Of a DNA stretch of 64,000 nt, positions 17,460 through 26,717 are shown in pieces. The notes under the pieces are model-generated. The model saw only the letters and a program-made list of their open reading frames with translations, did not search any database and was not told the DNA's origin. How positions within the stretch are numbered: position 1 is the first letter of the stretch; each line of letters begins with the position of its first letter. This DNA comes from Paenibacillus sp. An7 (GTDB lineage Bacteria; Bacillota; Bacilli; Paenibacillales; Paenibacillaceae): positions 595,162 to 659,161 of the forward strand of contig NZ_WTWX01000001.1 in the NCBI RefSeq assembly GCF_009870785.1, written 5' to 3'. The position numbers and the translations under genes are program-made.

Positions 17460-18959
17460 ATGCCAATAAAAAATGGCACACAGTATATCGAACGTATAGA
17501 TCAACAAAATTTAAACCTATGGTATCAAGGAAAAAGAATCACAGGACCTTACTCAAAACACCCTTTGTTCAGCGGACTCATGAAAACACAGGCTGCATTA
17601 TACGACTTACAGTGTGATCCTGAGTATCAAGCTGAAATGACTTATCCCTCTCCACTCACGGGAGAACCTGTCGGGCTTTCTTTTCTGCCCCCTGTTCATC
17701 TAGATGATATCAAAAAAAGAAAACACATGATGGACCTTTGGTCTGCGAAACATCATGGTTTTTTAGGCCGCTCTCCAGACTATATGAATACAGCGATCAT
17801 GTCTTTATATACAGCAGCTGATATTTTAGAAGAGCATAACCCGGCATACGCGAATAACCTTCGTAATTATTATACTTACTGCAGGGAAAATGATATCACT
17901 TTGTCTCACGCTTTTATTCAGCCATTCGCTAGTAAAGTATCAGGACAAGTGGATTTGCTTGAGGATTCGATTACAGCTAAAGTTATAGAAGTAAATGATG
18001 AAGGTTTTATCATCAGCGGTGCCTTCATGATGGCAACACAAGGAGTCACTTGTGATGAGATGCTCGTATTTCCTACCCCTACCCTGTATCCTCTTGAGGA
18101 GACAAACCCCTACGCCTTCGCTTTTTCCATCCCGAACGACCTGAAAGGTATCACCTTTATTTGCCGAGAAAGCAATGCTTCCGAGTCTTTCTACAATCAC
18201 CCGCTCAGTGCAAGATATGAAGAGATGGATACGCTTGTTATCTTCGACCGTGTACTCGTACCACATGACCGAATGTTCTATTATGGCGATGAAAGTATCG
18301 GTTACCGTTTATTCAGTGATGGAAATTTCCATACACATATCGGACATCAAATTGTATCTCGGTATATAGCAAAAACAGAATTCTTCCTCGGACTTGTAGA
18401 ATCACTGGCACAAGAACAGAATGTAAGTTTAGATGCTAACATCATTGGCCAAACAGCAAAGATTATGACCATGCTTGAAACGTTTAAAGCGCTTAGAATT
18501 GCAGCAGAAGAAGGTGCAAAACAAAACCAGTATGGTTATTATGTGCCAGCATCAAGTCCTCTTCTGGCTTCTAGCATTCTGTTTCCATCTTTCTATTTAG
18601 AAATGGTGGATATGATTCAGCGGCTTGGCTCTAGTGGTATTATTATGATTCCATACGAAGAAGATCTCTCTTCAGAGATTGGAAGCTATGTCTATGAGTA
18701 TTTACATGGTCTGGAGTCCACATCTAAAGATCGCATCGCTCTATTCAGACTGGCATGGGAACTTGGAGCTGGCTCATTCGGGGGACGGCAAAGTCAGTTT
18801 GAGCGCTTCTTTTTCGGTAATGCTCAAACCGTTAATTTCCGGATGTTTAACAGTTACGACAACCATGAAGATTATCAGCAGTTGATTTATGACTTCTTAG
18901 GGATAGAAAAGAAGGAAACAGTTAAAGAAGTTGAAGAAGTGAAAGAAGATGAGCAATGA
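17460..18959 (+). CDS. HpaB-family flavin-dependent 4-hydroxyphenylacetate 3-hydroxylase-like protein
   Basis: A 499-residue protein of the HpaB/PvcC family, which uses reduced FAD to ortho-hydroxylate phenols such as 4-hydroxyphenylacetate; the family also includes vinylacetyl-CoA isomerases and chromophore enzymes. It has the N-terminal helical domain (NGTQYIERIDQQNLNLWYQGKRI), the beta-barrel region (VIFDRVLVPHDRMFYYGD near residue 260) and the C-terminal domain ending with RQSQFERFFFGNAQ. No partner flavin reductase (HpaC) is adjacent. The start at 17460 follows AGAGGTGA; the open frame upstream to 17301 has no ribosome site. The tail is Lys/Glu-rich (ETVKEVEEVKEDEQ). The substrate cannot be read from the sequence. 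Confidence 0.85.
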   Translation: MPIKNGTQYIERIDQQNLNLWYQGKRITGPYSKHPLFSGLMKTQAALYDLQCDPEYQAEMTYPSPLTGEPVGLSFLPPVHLDDIKKRKHMMDLWSAKHHGFLGRSPDYMNTAIMSLYTAADILEEHNPAYANNLRNYYTYCRENDITLSHAFIQPFASKVSGQVDLLEDSITAKVIEVNDEGFIISGAFMMATQGVTCDEMLVFPTPTLYPLEETNPYAFAFSIPNDLKGITFICRESNASESFYNHPLSARYEEMDTLVIFDRVLVPHDRMFYYGDESIGYRLFSDGNFHTHIGHQIVSRYIAKTEFFLGLVESLAQEQNVSLDANIIGQTAKIMTMLETFKALRIAAEEGAKQNQYGYYVPASSPLLASSILFPSFYLEMVDMIQRLGSSGIIMIPYEEDLSSEIGSYVYEYLHGLESTSKDRIALFRLAWELGAGSFGGRQSQFERFFFGNAQTVNFRMFNSYDNHEDYQQLIYDFLGIEKKETVKEVEEVKEDEQ

Positions 18960-19056
18960 TTCGAAGTGAATAATTATAAGTGTATTGCTAGAACTATAAC
19001 TAATTTACATGCCGATCATGTTCAACTGAATCAATATCAGCGAACATTTCATTAGT

Positions 19057-19098
19057 TAAACGATTGCCGCGCTCCAAGCGCACGGCAATCGTTTTTAT
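19057..19098 (+). terminator. Terminator after the HpaB-like gene
   Basis: AAACGATTGCCG pairs with CGGCAATCGTTT, extended by GCGC/GCGC near the loop, and followed by U residues. The region 18960-19198 holds nothing else I can identify. Confidence 0.85.
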
Positions 19099-19198
19099 CT
19101 AAGTCGCTGATTTATCCTCCAATACGGACCATTATCACAGCGCCTCATTCCTTACTTTTCTATGTAATTCGAAAGAGGTTCTCTCTTCTGCTCCACTA

Positions 19199-19612
19199 CT
19201 ACACTCTTTCAGCAGAAAGTTTTTGTTCTTTTGTTAACAACGGTTCAAATTCATATACCCATACTCCGTTGTCAGCTACTTTTATTTTTACGAGTCCTTT
19301 TTTACGCAATTCTTCTAGAACCTGCTCTGCCGTTTTCTGGTCCATCTCTGTATACAATACAATTTCAGAGATTGTAAGCAGCTGGTCCTGCTCCATAGCG
19401 AGCATTAAGAGTTGCTTTTCCATCCTTCTATTTTTGGTTTTCTTCATACGAGATTGTTCATATAAACCCATGCTGAGGGGAAGTACGCCAAAGATTAGAA
19501 ACCCGAAATCAAGACCTGAATGGTATACGCTAAAGGAATAGATATATAGAACAGTCGAAAACAAACCAAGACAAATGAGCGTCCATAAAATCCATGCTTT
19601 GCTGTTTCCCAT
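19199..19612 (-). CDS. Small membrane protein with a C-terminal winged-helix-like domain
   Basis: A 137-residue protein I cannot name. Residues about 7-27 and 33-50 are two hydrophobic segments; a basic stretch (RMKKTKNRRMEKQ) follows, then a region resembling a winged helix: LLTISEIVLYTEMDQKTAEQVLEELRKKGLVKIKV, about residues 77-112. The last residues read WVYEFEPLLTKEQK. Its layout suggests a DNA- or protein-binding domain tethered to the membrane. GAAGGAGGAGAG precedes the ATG. It is divergent from the methyltransferase gene; the 173-base gap contains a palindrome (19700-19719). Confidence 0.65.
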   Translation of the reverse strand: MGNSKAWILWTLICLGLFSTVLYIYSFSVYHSGLDFGFLIFGVLPLSMGLYEQSRMKKTKNRRMEKQLLMLAMEQDQLLTISEIVLYTEMDQKTAEQVLEELRKKGLVKIKVADNGVWVYEFEPLLTKEQKLSAERV

Positions 19613-19699
19613 AGCTCTCCTCCTTCTTCCTATATCATAAGTTTACCCAAAAAAAGCGAATCAGACCATTTCTCAAGGGAATCCATTTTGTTTTTTCCG

Positions 19700-19719
19700 C
19701 AGTATTCCGGGGAATACTG
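19700..19719. promoter_or_regulatory. Perfect 9-bp-arm palindrome upstream of the methyltransferase gene
   Basis: Arms CAGTATTCC and GGAATACTG are separated by GG. It sits just before a TACAAT -10 candidate (19742-19747), so a bound protein would cover the -35 position. The regulator is unknown. Confidence 0.5.
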
Positions 19720-19785
19720 GCATGAAAACATAGAATTGTTGTACAATAGTATCTAAATGTTAAAAACGAAGGATGGATTAATTAC

Positions 19786-20649
19786 ATGTACGCAGCTCAA
19801 GATTGGAAAGACTATGAAGTTATTGATACTGGCGGCGGAGAGAAATTGGAACGCTGGGGAGATATCATCCTTAGAAGACCCGATCCGCAAATTATTTGGC
19901 CCCTAAAAAAAGAGACCGGTGCATGGCGCGATGTGCATGGTCATTATCATCGCAGTTCTTCTGGCGGAGGAAACTGGGATATGAAAAAAACGATCCCGGA
20001 CCGCTGGACGATTTCATATGATCAGCTTAAATTTTATATTAAACCTACAAGTTTTAAACATACAGGTTTGTTTCCAGAACAAGCAGCCAACTGGCGCTGG
20101 ATGATGGACAAGATTCAAAATGCTGGAAGACCTATTTCCGTGTTGAACCTGTTTGCTTATACAGGTGGGGCTACGGTTGCTTCTGCCTATGCAGGTGCAA
20201 GTGTTGTTCACGTAGACGCTGCAAAAGGCATGGTACAGTGGGCTAAAGAAAACGTTCAGCTCTCCGGCCTCGCAGATCGCCCTGTTCGATTCATAACTGA
20301 TGACGTATTTAAGTTCGTACAACGTGAAAAACGCCGTGGAAACCGTTATGATGCCATTATTATGGATCCTCCATCCTATGGACGCGGTCCAAACGGGGAA
20401 ACTTGGAAACTGGAACAAAACCTATATCCATTCCTTGAATCTTGTACCGAAATTCTGTCGGATAACCCCTTGTTTATGCTGATTAACTCCTATACAACAG
20501 GAATCTCTCCTACGGTTCTGTCTAACATGCTGAACATGACGATGACAGATAAGTATGGCGGTAAAATATCAGCAGGTGAGATCGGTCTTCCGATTACGAA
20601 ATCCGGTATGACCCTGCCATGCGGTATACTGGGACGCTGGGAATCATAA
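19786..20649 (+). CDS. Class I SAM-dependent methyltransferase (RlmI/RlmK-like)
   Basis: A 287-residue protein of the group that methylates 23S rRNA in other bacteria. SAM motif I is in VLNLFAYTGGATVASAYAGA near residue 118, the acidic ribose-binding residue in VVHVDAAKGMVQWAKEN, and the motif IV catalytic tetrad in IIMDPPSYGRGPNGETW near 190. No PUA domain precedes it, so it corresponds to the C-terminal catalytic part of RlmI-type enzymes. The target base is not known. It is immediately followed by a pseudouridine synthase gene, so the pair may be an RNA-modification unit. Confidence 0.88.
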   Translation: MYAAQDWKDYEVIDTGGGEKLERWGDIILRRPDPQIIWPLKKETGAWRDVHGHYHRSSSGGGNWDMKKTIPDRWTISYDQLKFYIKPTSFKHTGLFPEQAANWRWMMDKIQNAGRPISVLNLFAYTGGATVASAYAGASVVHVDAAKGMVQWAKENVQLSGLADRPVRFITDDVFKFVQREKRRGNRYDAIIMDPPSYGRGPNGETWKLEQNLYPFLESCTEILSDNPLFMLINSYTTGISPTVLSNMLNMTMTDKYGGKISAGEIGLPITKSGMTLPCGILGRWES

Positions 20650-21384
20650 ATGATGGTACATGGTCGTAATTTACCTCCAATCACCATTCTTTACGAGGAC
20701 AATCACCTATTAGGTGTCGAGAAGATCGTTAATGTCCCTACACAGGCAGATGTATCGGGTGATATGGACATGCTGAATCTGCTAAAAGAAGATATAAAAA
20801 TCAGGTTTAACAAACCGGGTAATGTTTATCTTGGACTTGTTCACCGATTGGACAGACCTGTTGGAGGTGCTATGGTTTTTGCAAAAACCTCTAAAGCGGC
20901 TTCCCGACTATCTGATGCAGTTCGGACCAGAAAATTTGATAAGACCTACGTAGCCGTTGTTCATGGTCATCCCCCTGCCTCCCAGGGCAGGCTCGAACAT
21001 ACTTTACTTAAGGATGAGAAGACGAATATCGTTAAGGCTGTTCCTAAAGGAACACCAGGCGGTAAAGATGCTGTGCTCGATTACTATGTATTAGGCCAAA
21101 ATGATCGTTACAGCTTAATTCAAGTCGTTCTCCATACAGGGAGATCTCATCAAATTAGAGTGCAGTGTAAAGAAATGGGCTGTCCTTTATATGGGGATCA
21201 GAAATATGGTTCTTCTGTTAATAAGCCAGGACAGCAACTTTGCTTGTGGTCTTGTTCTGTCGGTTTTCCACATCCGGTAACAAAAGAATATACACAGCTG
21301 ATCTCGATTCCCCCAAGGGAATATCCATGGAGTGAATGGCAAGAAAGTATATATCAAAGTGCTGCACTTCAGCCCTTTGTTTAA
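20650..21384 (+). CDS. RluA-family RNA pseudouridine synthase
   Basis: A 244-residue enzyme that converts specific uridines in rRNA or tRNA to pseudouridine. The RluA signature HRLDRPVGGAMVFAKTS lies near residue 65 with the catalytic aspartate in HRLD. The C-terminal motif HTGRSHQIRVQ lies near 165. There is no S4 domain, so it is the short form. The first ATG directly abuts the stop codon of the methyltransferase gene, and a second ATG follows at once. Translational coupling is likely. Confidence 0.92.
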   Translation: MMVHGRNLPPITILYEDNHLLGVEKIVNVPTQADVSGDMDMLNLLKEDIKIRFNKPGNVYLGLVHRLDRPVGGAMVFAKTSKAASRLSDAVRTRKFDKTYVAVVHGHPPASQGRLEHTLLKDEKTNIVKAVPKGTPGGKDAVLDYYVLGQNDRYSLIQVVLHTGRSHQIRVQCKEMGCPLYGDQKYGSSVNKPGQQLCLWSCSVGFPHPVTKEYTQLISIPPREYPWSEWQESIYQSAALQPFV

Positions 21385-21392
21385 AAGGAATC

Positions 21393-21431
21393 AACAAAAA
21401 ACCGCTCTGCTTTAGCAGAACGGTTTTTTTG
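21393..21431. terminator. Bidirectional terminator between convergent genes
   Basis: AAAAAACCG...CTGC pairs with GCAG...CGGTTTTTTT around TTTA. A tracts and U tracts on both sides let it end both the RluA unit and the MFS gene. Confidence 0.88.
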
Positions 21432-21439
21432 TGTAGTTT

Positions 21440-22948
21440 TTAATTGGATTGACTTGTACTAACTTCCGGCTTACCAATAGGGAAACCTTTACTATCCTTA
21501 GGAACAGACTTTTTAATGAAGAAAGCAAAAACAAGAGCCACTACGGTAAGGACGGTAGCAATAATAAAGGCAAAGTTAATGCCATGAATGCTGGCATCCT
21601 TCATTAATTTAGCTGCAGCTGCTGCATCATTCATATTTACATCTGTATGATCAATAACATATTGTTTGAGCGAACTGCTATAAAGGGTTACGAAAACCGC
21701 TGTACCAATCGCACCGAATACGGTACGCATCGTATTCAACATTACCGTACCATGTGCATTTAACTTTTGCGGAATATCATTAAGCGCTGCCGTCTGAATT
21801 GGCATCATAAGGAGTGACATACCAAACATACGGAATGTATACATCAGAATCAGATGATTATAGGAAGTATCCATTGTTAATTTACTGAATTCGTAGGTAG
21901 TTACTACAGTAATCACTAAGCCAATAATACTCAGCCATTTCGCGCCGAATTTATCAAATAATCCACCCGTAATCGGGGACATAATTCCCATTACAATCGC
22001 ACCTGGCAACATGAGAAGACCAGAATCTAATGCACTGATCCCACGTGTGGTTTGAAGATAAATGGGAAGCAAAATCATACCAGAGAACATCGCCATATTT
22101 ACTACAACTAGAATTAAGGTATTCAGCGAATACATTCTGTTCTTAAAGACACGGAACTCTAGCAACGGTGTTTCTAGTTTAAACTGTCTCAAAATAAATA
22201 TAAGCAGTGCAATTGTTCCGACAATAAGACAGGAAACCACAATCGGATCTCCCCAACCGCTTGAACCAGCATCACTGAATCCGTACAGCAAACCACCAAA
22301 TCCAATCGTTGATAAAATAACGGATGGGAGATCTAGCTTAGGATTGCTTATAGGCGTTACATTTTTAACAAAACGCATACCGACAAGGATAGAGATCACC
22401 GCAATCGGCAAAATGATCCAGAATAAAGTTCTCCAATCATAATTTTCTACAACATAACCCGAAAGCGTAGGACCTATAGCTGGAGCCAAAATCATGGCAA
22501 CCCCAATCATCCCCATTGCTTTACCCCGTTGTTCAATTGGAAAAATGTTAAGAACAACAACAGAAAGTAAAGGCATGATTATAGCAGCACCCGCTGCTTG
22601 AATGACACGCCCCGTCATCAGAATAGCAAACGTTGGACTTATTCCACATAATAGTGTACCGATCGTAAATAGACTCATACCCGAAATAAAAATTTGTCTG
22701 GTAGTAAATTTAGCCATCAGATAGGCAGTTACCGGCATTAATACACCATTAACGAGCATAAACCCGGTAGACAACCATTGTACAGTCGTTTCTGTTATAT
22801 CCAAACTTCCCATAATGCTTGGCAGGGCAACGTTAAGCAATGTTTGGTTCAAGAATGCAACAAACGCACCAAGCAGCATTGCAAGTAGAATAGGACCTTT
22901 CTTTACATCACCAGCTTGAGAAGACTGGTTCACAGCAATACTACTCAT
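21440..22948 (-). CDS. DHA2-family drug efflux MFS transporter (EmrB/LmrB-like)
   Basis: A 502-residue protein with about fourteen hydrophobic segments, as in the 14-TMS drug:H+ antiporters. The N-terminal half has LNQTLLNVALPSIMGSL, the family's motif D1 region, and GRVIQAAGAAIIMPL, the antiporter motif C region near residue 115. The C-terminal half has the second motif-A-like loop GGLFDKFGAKW. It probably exports lipophilic drugs or toxic metabolites. The gene begins 9 bases after the MarR gene, so the two are one operon controlled by that repressor. Confidence 0.93.
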   Translation of the reverse strand: MSSIAVNQSSQAGDVKKGPILLAMLLGAFVAFLNQTLLNVALPSIMGSLDITETTVQWLSTGFMLVNGVLMPVTAYLMAKFTTRQIFISGMSLFTIGTLLCGISPTFAILMTGRVIQAAGAAIIMPLLSVVVLNIFPIEQRGKAMGMIGVAMILAPAIGPTLSGYVVENYDWRTLFWIILPIAVISILVGMRFVKNVTPISNPKLDLPSVILSTIGFGGLLYGFSDAGSSGWGDPIVVSCLIVGTIALLIFILRQFKLETPLLEFRVFKNRMYSLNTLILVVVNMAMFSGMILLPIYLQTTRGISALDSGLLMLPGAIVMGIMSPITGGLFDKFGAKWLSIIGLVITVVTTYEFSKLTMDTSYNHLILMYTFRMFGMSLLMMPIQTAALNDIPQKLNAHGTVMLNTMRTVFGAIGTAVFVTLYSSSLKQYVIDHTDVNMNDAAAAAKLMKDASIHGINFAFIIATVLTVVALVFAFFIKKSVPKDSKGFPIGKPEVSTSQSN

Positions 22949-22957
22949 AAATACAAA

Positions 22958-23398
22958 TCATCTCTCTTTCTCCATCTTTTGAATCATAAGTGAATGAATG
23001 CGTAAAAGGCTTTCTATATCTTCCTTTGGTAAGTCCATCATTGGAGCTACCCGCTTCATAAACAAATGATACATCTTTTCTTGGGTTTCTTTGCCTTTCT
23101 CCGTTACTTGAAGCTCGAGTGACCTTCTATCCTGTAAACATCTTTCCCTCACAACCATTCCTGCTTTTACCAGACGATCTATGACTCCACTCATCGTACT
23201 GTTTCCCATGTGACAAAGTTCAGCGAGTTCCGAAAGACCAATATTCGGATGTTCAACCAGAATGGACAATACGAGGAGTTGGATCCTGGTTACTTCGATC
23301 TCCCCAGTACCCTCATCAACCCAAAAGTTACGATGAAACGTTTGTGATACTTGGCGGAAAGAGTTGAAAATATGGTACATCTCATCATAAGCCATCAT
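22958..23398 (-). CDS. MarR-family regulator of the efflux operon
   Basis: A 146-residue winged-helix repressor with the MarR pattern: LGELAELCHMGNSTMSGVIDRL-type recognition helix near residues 60-80 and the wing VRERCLQDRRSLELQVTEKG near 88. The start is placed at the ATG at 23398, behind AGGGTG; an upstream in-frame GTG would overlap that ribosome site. It is the first gene of the operon with the MFS pump, and a perfect 20-bp palindrome lies about 30 bases upstream, which fits autorepression relieved by a ligand. Confidence 0.93.
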   Translation of the reverse strand: MMAYDEMYHIFNSFRQVSQTFHRNFWVDEGTGEIEVTRIQLLVLSILVEHPNIGLSELAELCHMGNSTMSGVIDRLVKAGMVVRERCLQDRRSLELQVTEKGKETQEKMYHLFMKRVAPMMDLPKEDIESLLRIHSLMIQKMEKER

Positions 23399-23428
23399 TA
23401 AATTCACCCTAATTAGTTATTATATATA

Positions 23429-23448
23429 ATATTTCGTATACGAAATAT
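23429..23448. promoter_or_regulatory. 20-bp perfect palindrome, likely MarR operator
   Basis: ATATTTCGTA and TACGAAATAT form a perfect dyad directly upstream of the marR-efflux operon. A TATAAT -10 candidate (23419-23424 on the minus strand) lies next to it, so the palindrome fills the promoter spacer. That position is typical for MarR self-repression. Confidence 0.75.
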
Positions 23449-23540
23449 AAGGGTTACAAAGTAATATTATAACCCGATAACAAAAATAGTCAACTATTTT
23501 CATATGTAATTACTTTCTTAATTAAATATATACATAAATA

Positions 23541-23570
23541 AAACCAGGAATATAATATATCCCTGGCTTC
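23541..23570 (-). terminator. Terminator of the second MarR gene
   Basis: CCAGGGATAT and ATATTCCTGG arms (one G-U-type imperfection), followed on the minus strand by a U-rich stretch. Confidence 0.7.
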
Positions 23571-23584
23571 AGACCATAATTTAT

Positions 23585-24016
23585 TTAAGAAGATTGCTTC
23601 GTTGTTGCCGTTTGTGTTGTGATTTTTGTCAAAAGGTACACCAGCAATTGCTGATTATGCGATGAAATCTTACTTAATGTCTGATCAATAAATTCTTCTC
23701 TAATCGTTGTCCCGCGTACCGCTTCGAGCCTCCCTTTTTCACTTAACGTGATCCACACGACCCTTCGATCGCGGTCATCTCTTCTTCGTTCTATTAGCTC
23801 ATGTTTCTCCATTCGATCAAGCAGCATCGTAACCGCTGCAGGTGTAGTAGCTAAATAAGGCGTAAATTCAGAAGGTTTCATTCTTGGGTGTTCCAGCAAA
23901 AGTTCCAGTACAGTAAGCTGAGCTTCCGTGAGTACAGGAGCCAGTTCCTGTTCCATATGTGATTTGTAATCCTTCGTTAGTATGGACCACAATTTTACAA
24001 ACTCGGAAGAATGCAT
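23585..24016 (-). CDS. MarR-family transcriptional regulator
   Basis: A 143-residue winged-helix regulator, distinct from the neighbouring MarR. Recognition helix region MKPSEFTPYLATTPAAVTMLLDRME (about residues 55-80), wing ERRRDDRDRRVVWITLSEKG (about 85-105), helical ends for dimerisation. GGGGAGG precedes the ATG at 24016. It is transcribed alone, with its own terminator; its target is not evident. The 250 bases upstream, to the parC terminator, hold no gene. Confidence 0.9.
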   Translation of the reverse strand: MHSSEFVKLWSILTKDYKSHMEQELAPVLTEAQLTVLELLLEHPRMKPSEFTPYLATTPAAVTMLLDRMEKHELIERRRDDRDRRVVWITLSEKGRLEAVRGTTIREEFIDQTLSKISSHNQQLLVYLLTKITTQTATTKQSS

Positions 24017-24204
24017 TCATTTCCTCCCCTTTCCATGGATTAGGTCAAATGTACATAAGTGAACTTTGATTTACATGGTCTACTATTCACCAGCTGAATT
24101 ATCTTTGCTAGATGAACATTTCGCTGTTTTAGATAAGAATCCTTCCCCATTTTTGGCACTCGACCCTTATCGACGAAGGTTCTTAATCTTCCCAAAAAAG
24201 CATC

Positions 24205-24247
24205 AAAAAAAGTCCTCCATGCCGTAATTTGGCATATGGAGGACTTG
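24205..24247 (-). terminator. Terminator of parC
   Basis: AAGTCCTCCAT(A)TGCC pairs with GGCATGGAGGACTT on the minus strand and is followed by seven U residues. Confidence 0.9.
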
Positions 24248-24266
24248 TTATGACATCTATTTTAGT

Positions 24267-26705
24267 CTACTCAGATAATTGTAGAATTTTCACAATCAAA
24301 TTTGTCTTATCAGCGCCTGCAATCGATTTACCGACACTTTTCTTGTCAGATATCGGTGCTGACTCTGTCGAGAACGAAAGTGTTTTTCCTTGTTCCGTCC
24401 AAGCTAGTAATGATTTCGGATCTTTCACATGATAAGCCCCAACAATTCTGGTTCCATTGGATCTTACTCTTTTTCCTTCTTTGAATTCAAAGGTAATGAC
24501 TCCCTTACCTCCACGGGTTTGCAGAGGATAATCAAGCAACAAGGAACGCTTACCATACCCAAGTTCCGTAATGGTAAAGATTTCACCCTCATCTTCGTCG
24601 ACCCATAGGGCTGCTATTACTTCATCATCGTCTTTTAACTGAATACCTTTGACTCCGCCAGATACACGGCCCATAGAATTAACTTCACTTTCTAAGAAGC
24701 GTATGCTCATTCCATTCTTCGTCACGAGGAGAATATGTCTATTTCCAGTACTTAATTGTACTTGAATGATCTCATCCCCTGCTGCTACTTTACAAGCTGC
24801 TACTGCGGAAGAGCGCTTTGTTGCATATTCCTTAAGCTCGGTACGTTTGACTTGACCGCGTTTCGTAACAAATACAAGACTGGTTTCTTCTTGTTCAAAA
24901 TTACGAACAGGAATAACACTAATTACTTTGTCTTCTTTTGATAGGGGAATTACATTGACAATGGCAGTCCCAGGTTCCTTCCACTTAAATTCAGGAATCT
25001 GATGGACGGGAAGCAAGAAGTATTGGCCCCGCTGTGTGAAAACAAGCAAGTTATCAAGTGTATTCACGTCAAGAATGGAGGTGATCAGATCACCCTCTTT
25101 GACCCCTGAACTTGTGCGTTCTGCTCCTGATCTAGTATATGACAGCATACTGGTCCGTTTAATATATCCGTCATTGGACAAAGTTACCAACACATCTTCT
25201 GAATTTACCAATACTTCAAGATTTACTTTCAATTCTTCTACCTGTTCTTGGATGGTTGAACGACGATCGATTCCGTATTTATCACGTATTTCTTTCAGTT
25301 CCTTGCGGATGATACCAATCAATTTGCGGTCGCTCTCCAATATACTACGTAACTCTTTCACTTTTTTCTGGATTTCATCCAGCTCTTTTTGAAGCGTTGT
25401 AATTTCAAGATTTGTTAATCGGTATAATTGCAAGGTTAAAATGGAGTCCGCTTGTCTTTCAGAGAATCCAAACATCCATTCCAGATTGTTTTGTGCATCT
25501 TGGCGATTCTTGGAGGCTTTGATTGCAGCAATCACTTCATCAAGGATATTCAGAGCCTTTACCAGTCCTTCAAGGACGTGTGCTCTGTCTTCTGCTTTTT
25601 CTAAATCGTATTTGGTACGATAGGTTACCACTTCGCGTTGATGCTTAATGTAAGCTTCCAATATTGGTTTCAAGCCAAGTTGATGCGGCGCTTTATTAAC
25701 AATCGCCACCATATTGAAATTATAAGTGACTTGTAGATCTGTCTTTTTGAACAGATAAGCTAAAATACCTTGTGCATCTGCATCTTTTTTTAGTTCAACA
25801 ACAATTCGCAAACCTTCCCGGCCGCTCTCATCCCGTACTTCGGCAATCCCCTCGACTTTTTTCTCTAAACGGATTGTCTCCATCGCTGTAACAAGACGAG
25901 ATTTAACGACTTGATACGGAATTTCCGTAATCACAATTTGTTGCTTACCGCCGCGAAGATTCTCGATATCTGTCTTGGAACGGATATAGATACGACCTTT
26001 TCCGGTACGATACGCATCAAGGATTCCTTCGCCGCCCATAATAATGCCGCCTGTCGGAAAATCTGGACCTTTAATGAAGGTCATGATCTCATCAAGCTCG
26101 ATCGAAGGTTTCTCCATCACCGCAATACAAGCATCAATAACTTCTCTTAAATTGTGAGTAGGAATCTCGGTGGCAAAACCTGATGAGATCCCGCTCGCTC
26201 CATTAACCAACAAGTTTGGATAGCGAGAAGGAAGCACCACAGGTTCCTTCGCCGTATTATCGAAATTGTCTTTAAAAAGAACGGTTCGTTTCTCAATATC
26301 ACGCAGGATTTCCATGGCAATGGGTGATAATCTGGCTTCCGTATAACGCATTGCTGCAGCCGGATCATCATCTTGTGAACCCCAGTTACCGTGCCCGTCA
26401 ACCAGTACATGGCCCATTTTCCATGGCTGTGCCATACGTACCATCCCATCATAGATGGAGGAATCACCATGGGGATGATAATTTCCCATTACGTCCCCTA
26501 CTGTCTTGGCTGATTTCCGGTACGGTTTGTCAGGCGTATTGTTGGAATCATACATCGCATACAAAATCCGTCTTTGTACAGGTTTTAGTCCATCTCGTAC
26601 ATCGGGAATGGCTCTATCTTGAATTATATATTTAGAATACCGGCCAAAGCGATCACCAACGACTTCTTCTAAAAATGCCGGTAAAAATTGTTCTGGTAAA
26701 CTCAT
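24267..26705 (-). CDS. parC: DNA topoisomerase IV subunit A
   Basis: The breakage-reunion subunit of topoisomerase IV, which unlinks daughter chromosomes. The 812-residue protein starts with the typical [27 protein letters not shown]. The active-site tyrosine is in RYTEARLS near residue 120. The quinolone-determining segment reads [17 protein letters not shown] (Ser at the usual first position, Asp at the usual acidic position). The C-terminal part holds the beta-pinwheel repeats. Assigned as ParC and not GyrA because it directly follows parE with a 12-base gap. Confidence 0.96.
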   Translation of the reverse strand: MSLPEQFLPAFLEEVVGDRFGRYSKYIIQDRAIPDVRDGLKPVQRRILYAMYDSNNTPDKPYRKSAKTVGDVMGNYHPHGDSSIYDGMVRMAQPWKMGHVLVDGHGNWGSQDDDPAAAMRYTEARLSPIAMEILRDIEKRTVLFKDNFDNTAKEPVVLPSRYPNLLVNGASGISSGFATEIPTHNLREVIDACIAVMEKPSIELDEIMTFIKGPDFPTGGIIMGGEGILDAYRTGKGRIYIRSKTDIENLRGGKQQIVITEIPYQVVKSRLVTAMETIRLEKKVEGIAEVRDESGREGLRIVVELKKDADAQGILAYLFKKTDLQVTYNFNMVAIVNKAPHQLGLKPILEAYIKHQREVVTYRTKYDLEKAEDRAHVLEGLVKALNILDEVIAAIKASKNRQDAQNNLEWMFGFSERQADSILTLQLYRLTNLEITTLQKELDEIQKKVKELRSILESDRKLIGIIRKELKEIRDKYGIDRRSTIQEQVEELKVNLEVLVNSEDVLVTLSNDGYIKRTSMLSYTRSGAERTSSGVKEGDLITSILDVNTLDNLLVFTQRGQYFLLPVHQIPEFKWKEPGTAIVNVIPLSKEDKVISVIPVRNFEQEETSLVFVTKRGQVKRTELKEYATKRSSAVAACKVAAGDEIIQVQLSTGNRHILLVTKNGMSIRFLESEVNSMGRVSGGVKGIQLKDDDEVIAALWVDEDEGEIFTITELGYGKRSLLLDYPLQTRGGKGVITFEFKEGKRVRSNGTRIVGAYHVKDPKSLLAWTEQGKTLSFSTESAPISDKKSVGKSIAGADKTNLIVKILQLSE

Positions 26706-26717
26706 TCAAAGCACCTT

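Noticed and set aside
24132..24188. Imperfect hairpin on the plus strand between the second MarR gene and the parC terminator
   Set aside because: Short interrupted arms and a loop of about 30 bases without a U tract; likely chance.
26432..26500. Quinolone-resistance change in ParC
   Set aside because: The segment reads [11 protein letters not shown] with the usual Ser; Asp at the acidic position is a normal variant, so resistance cannot be claimed.
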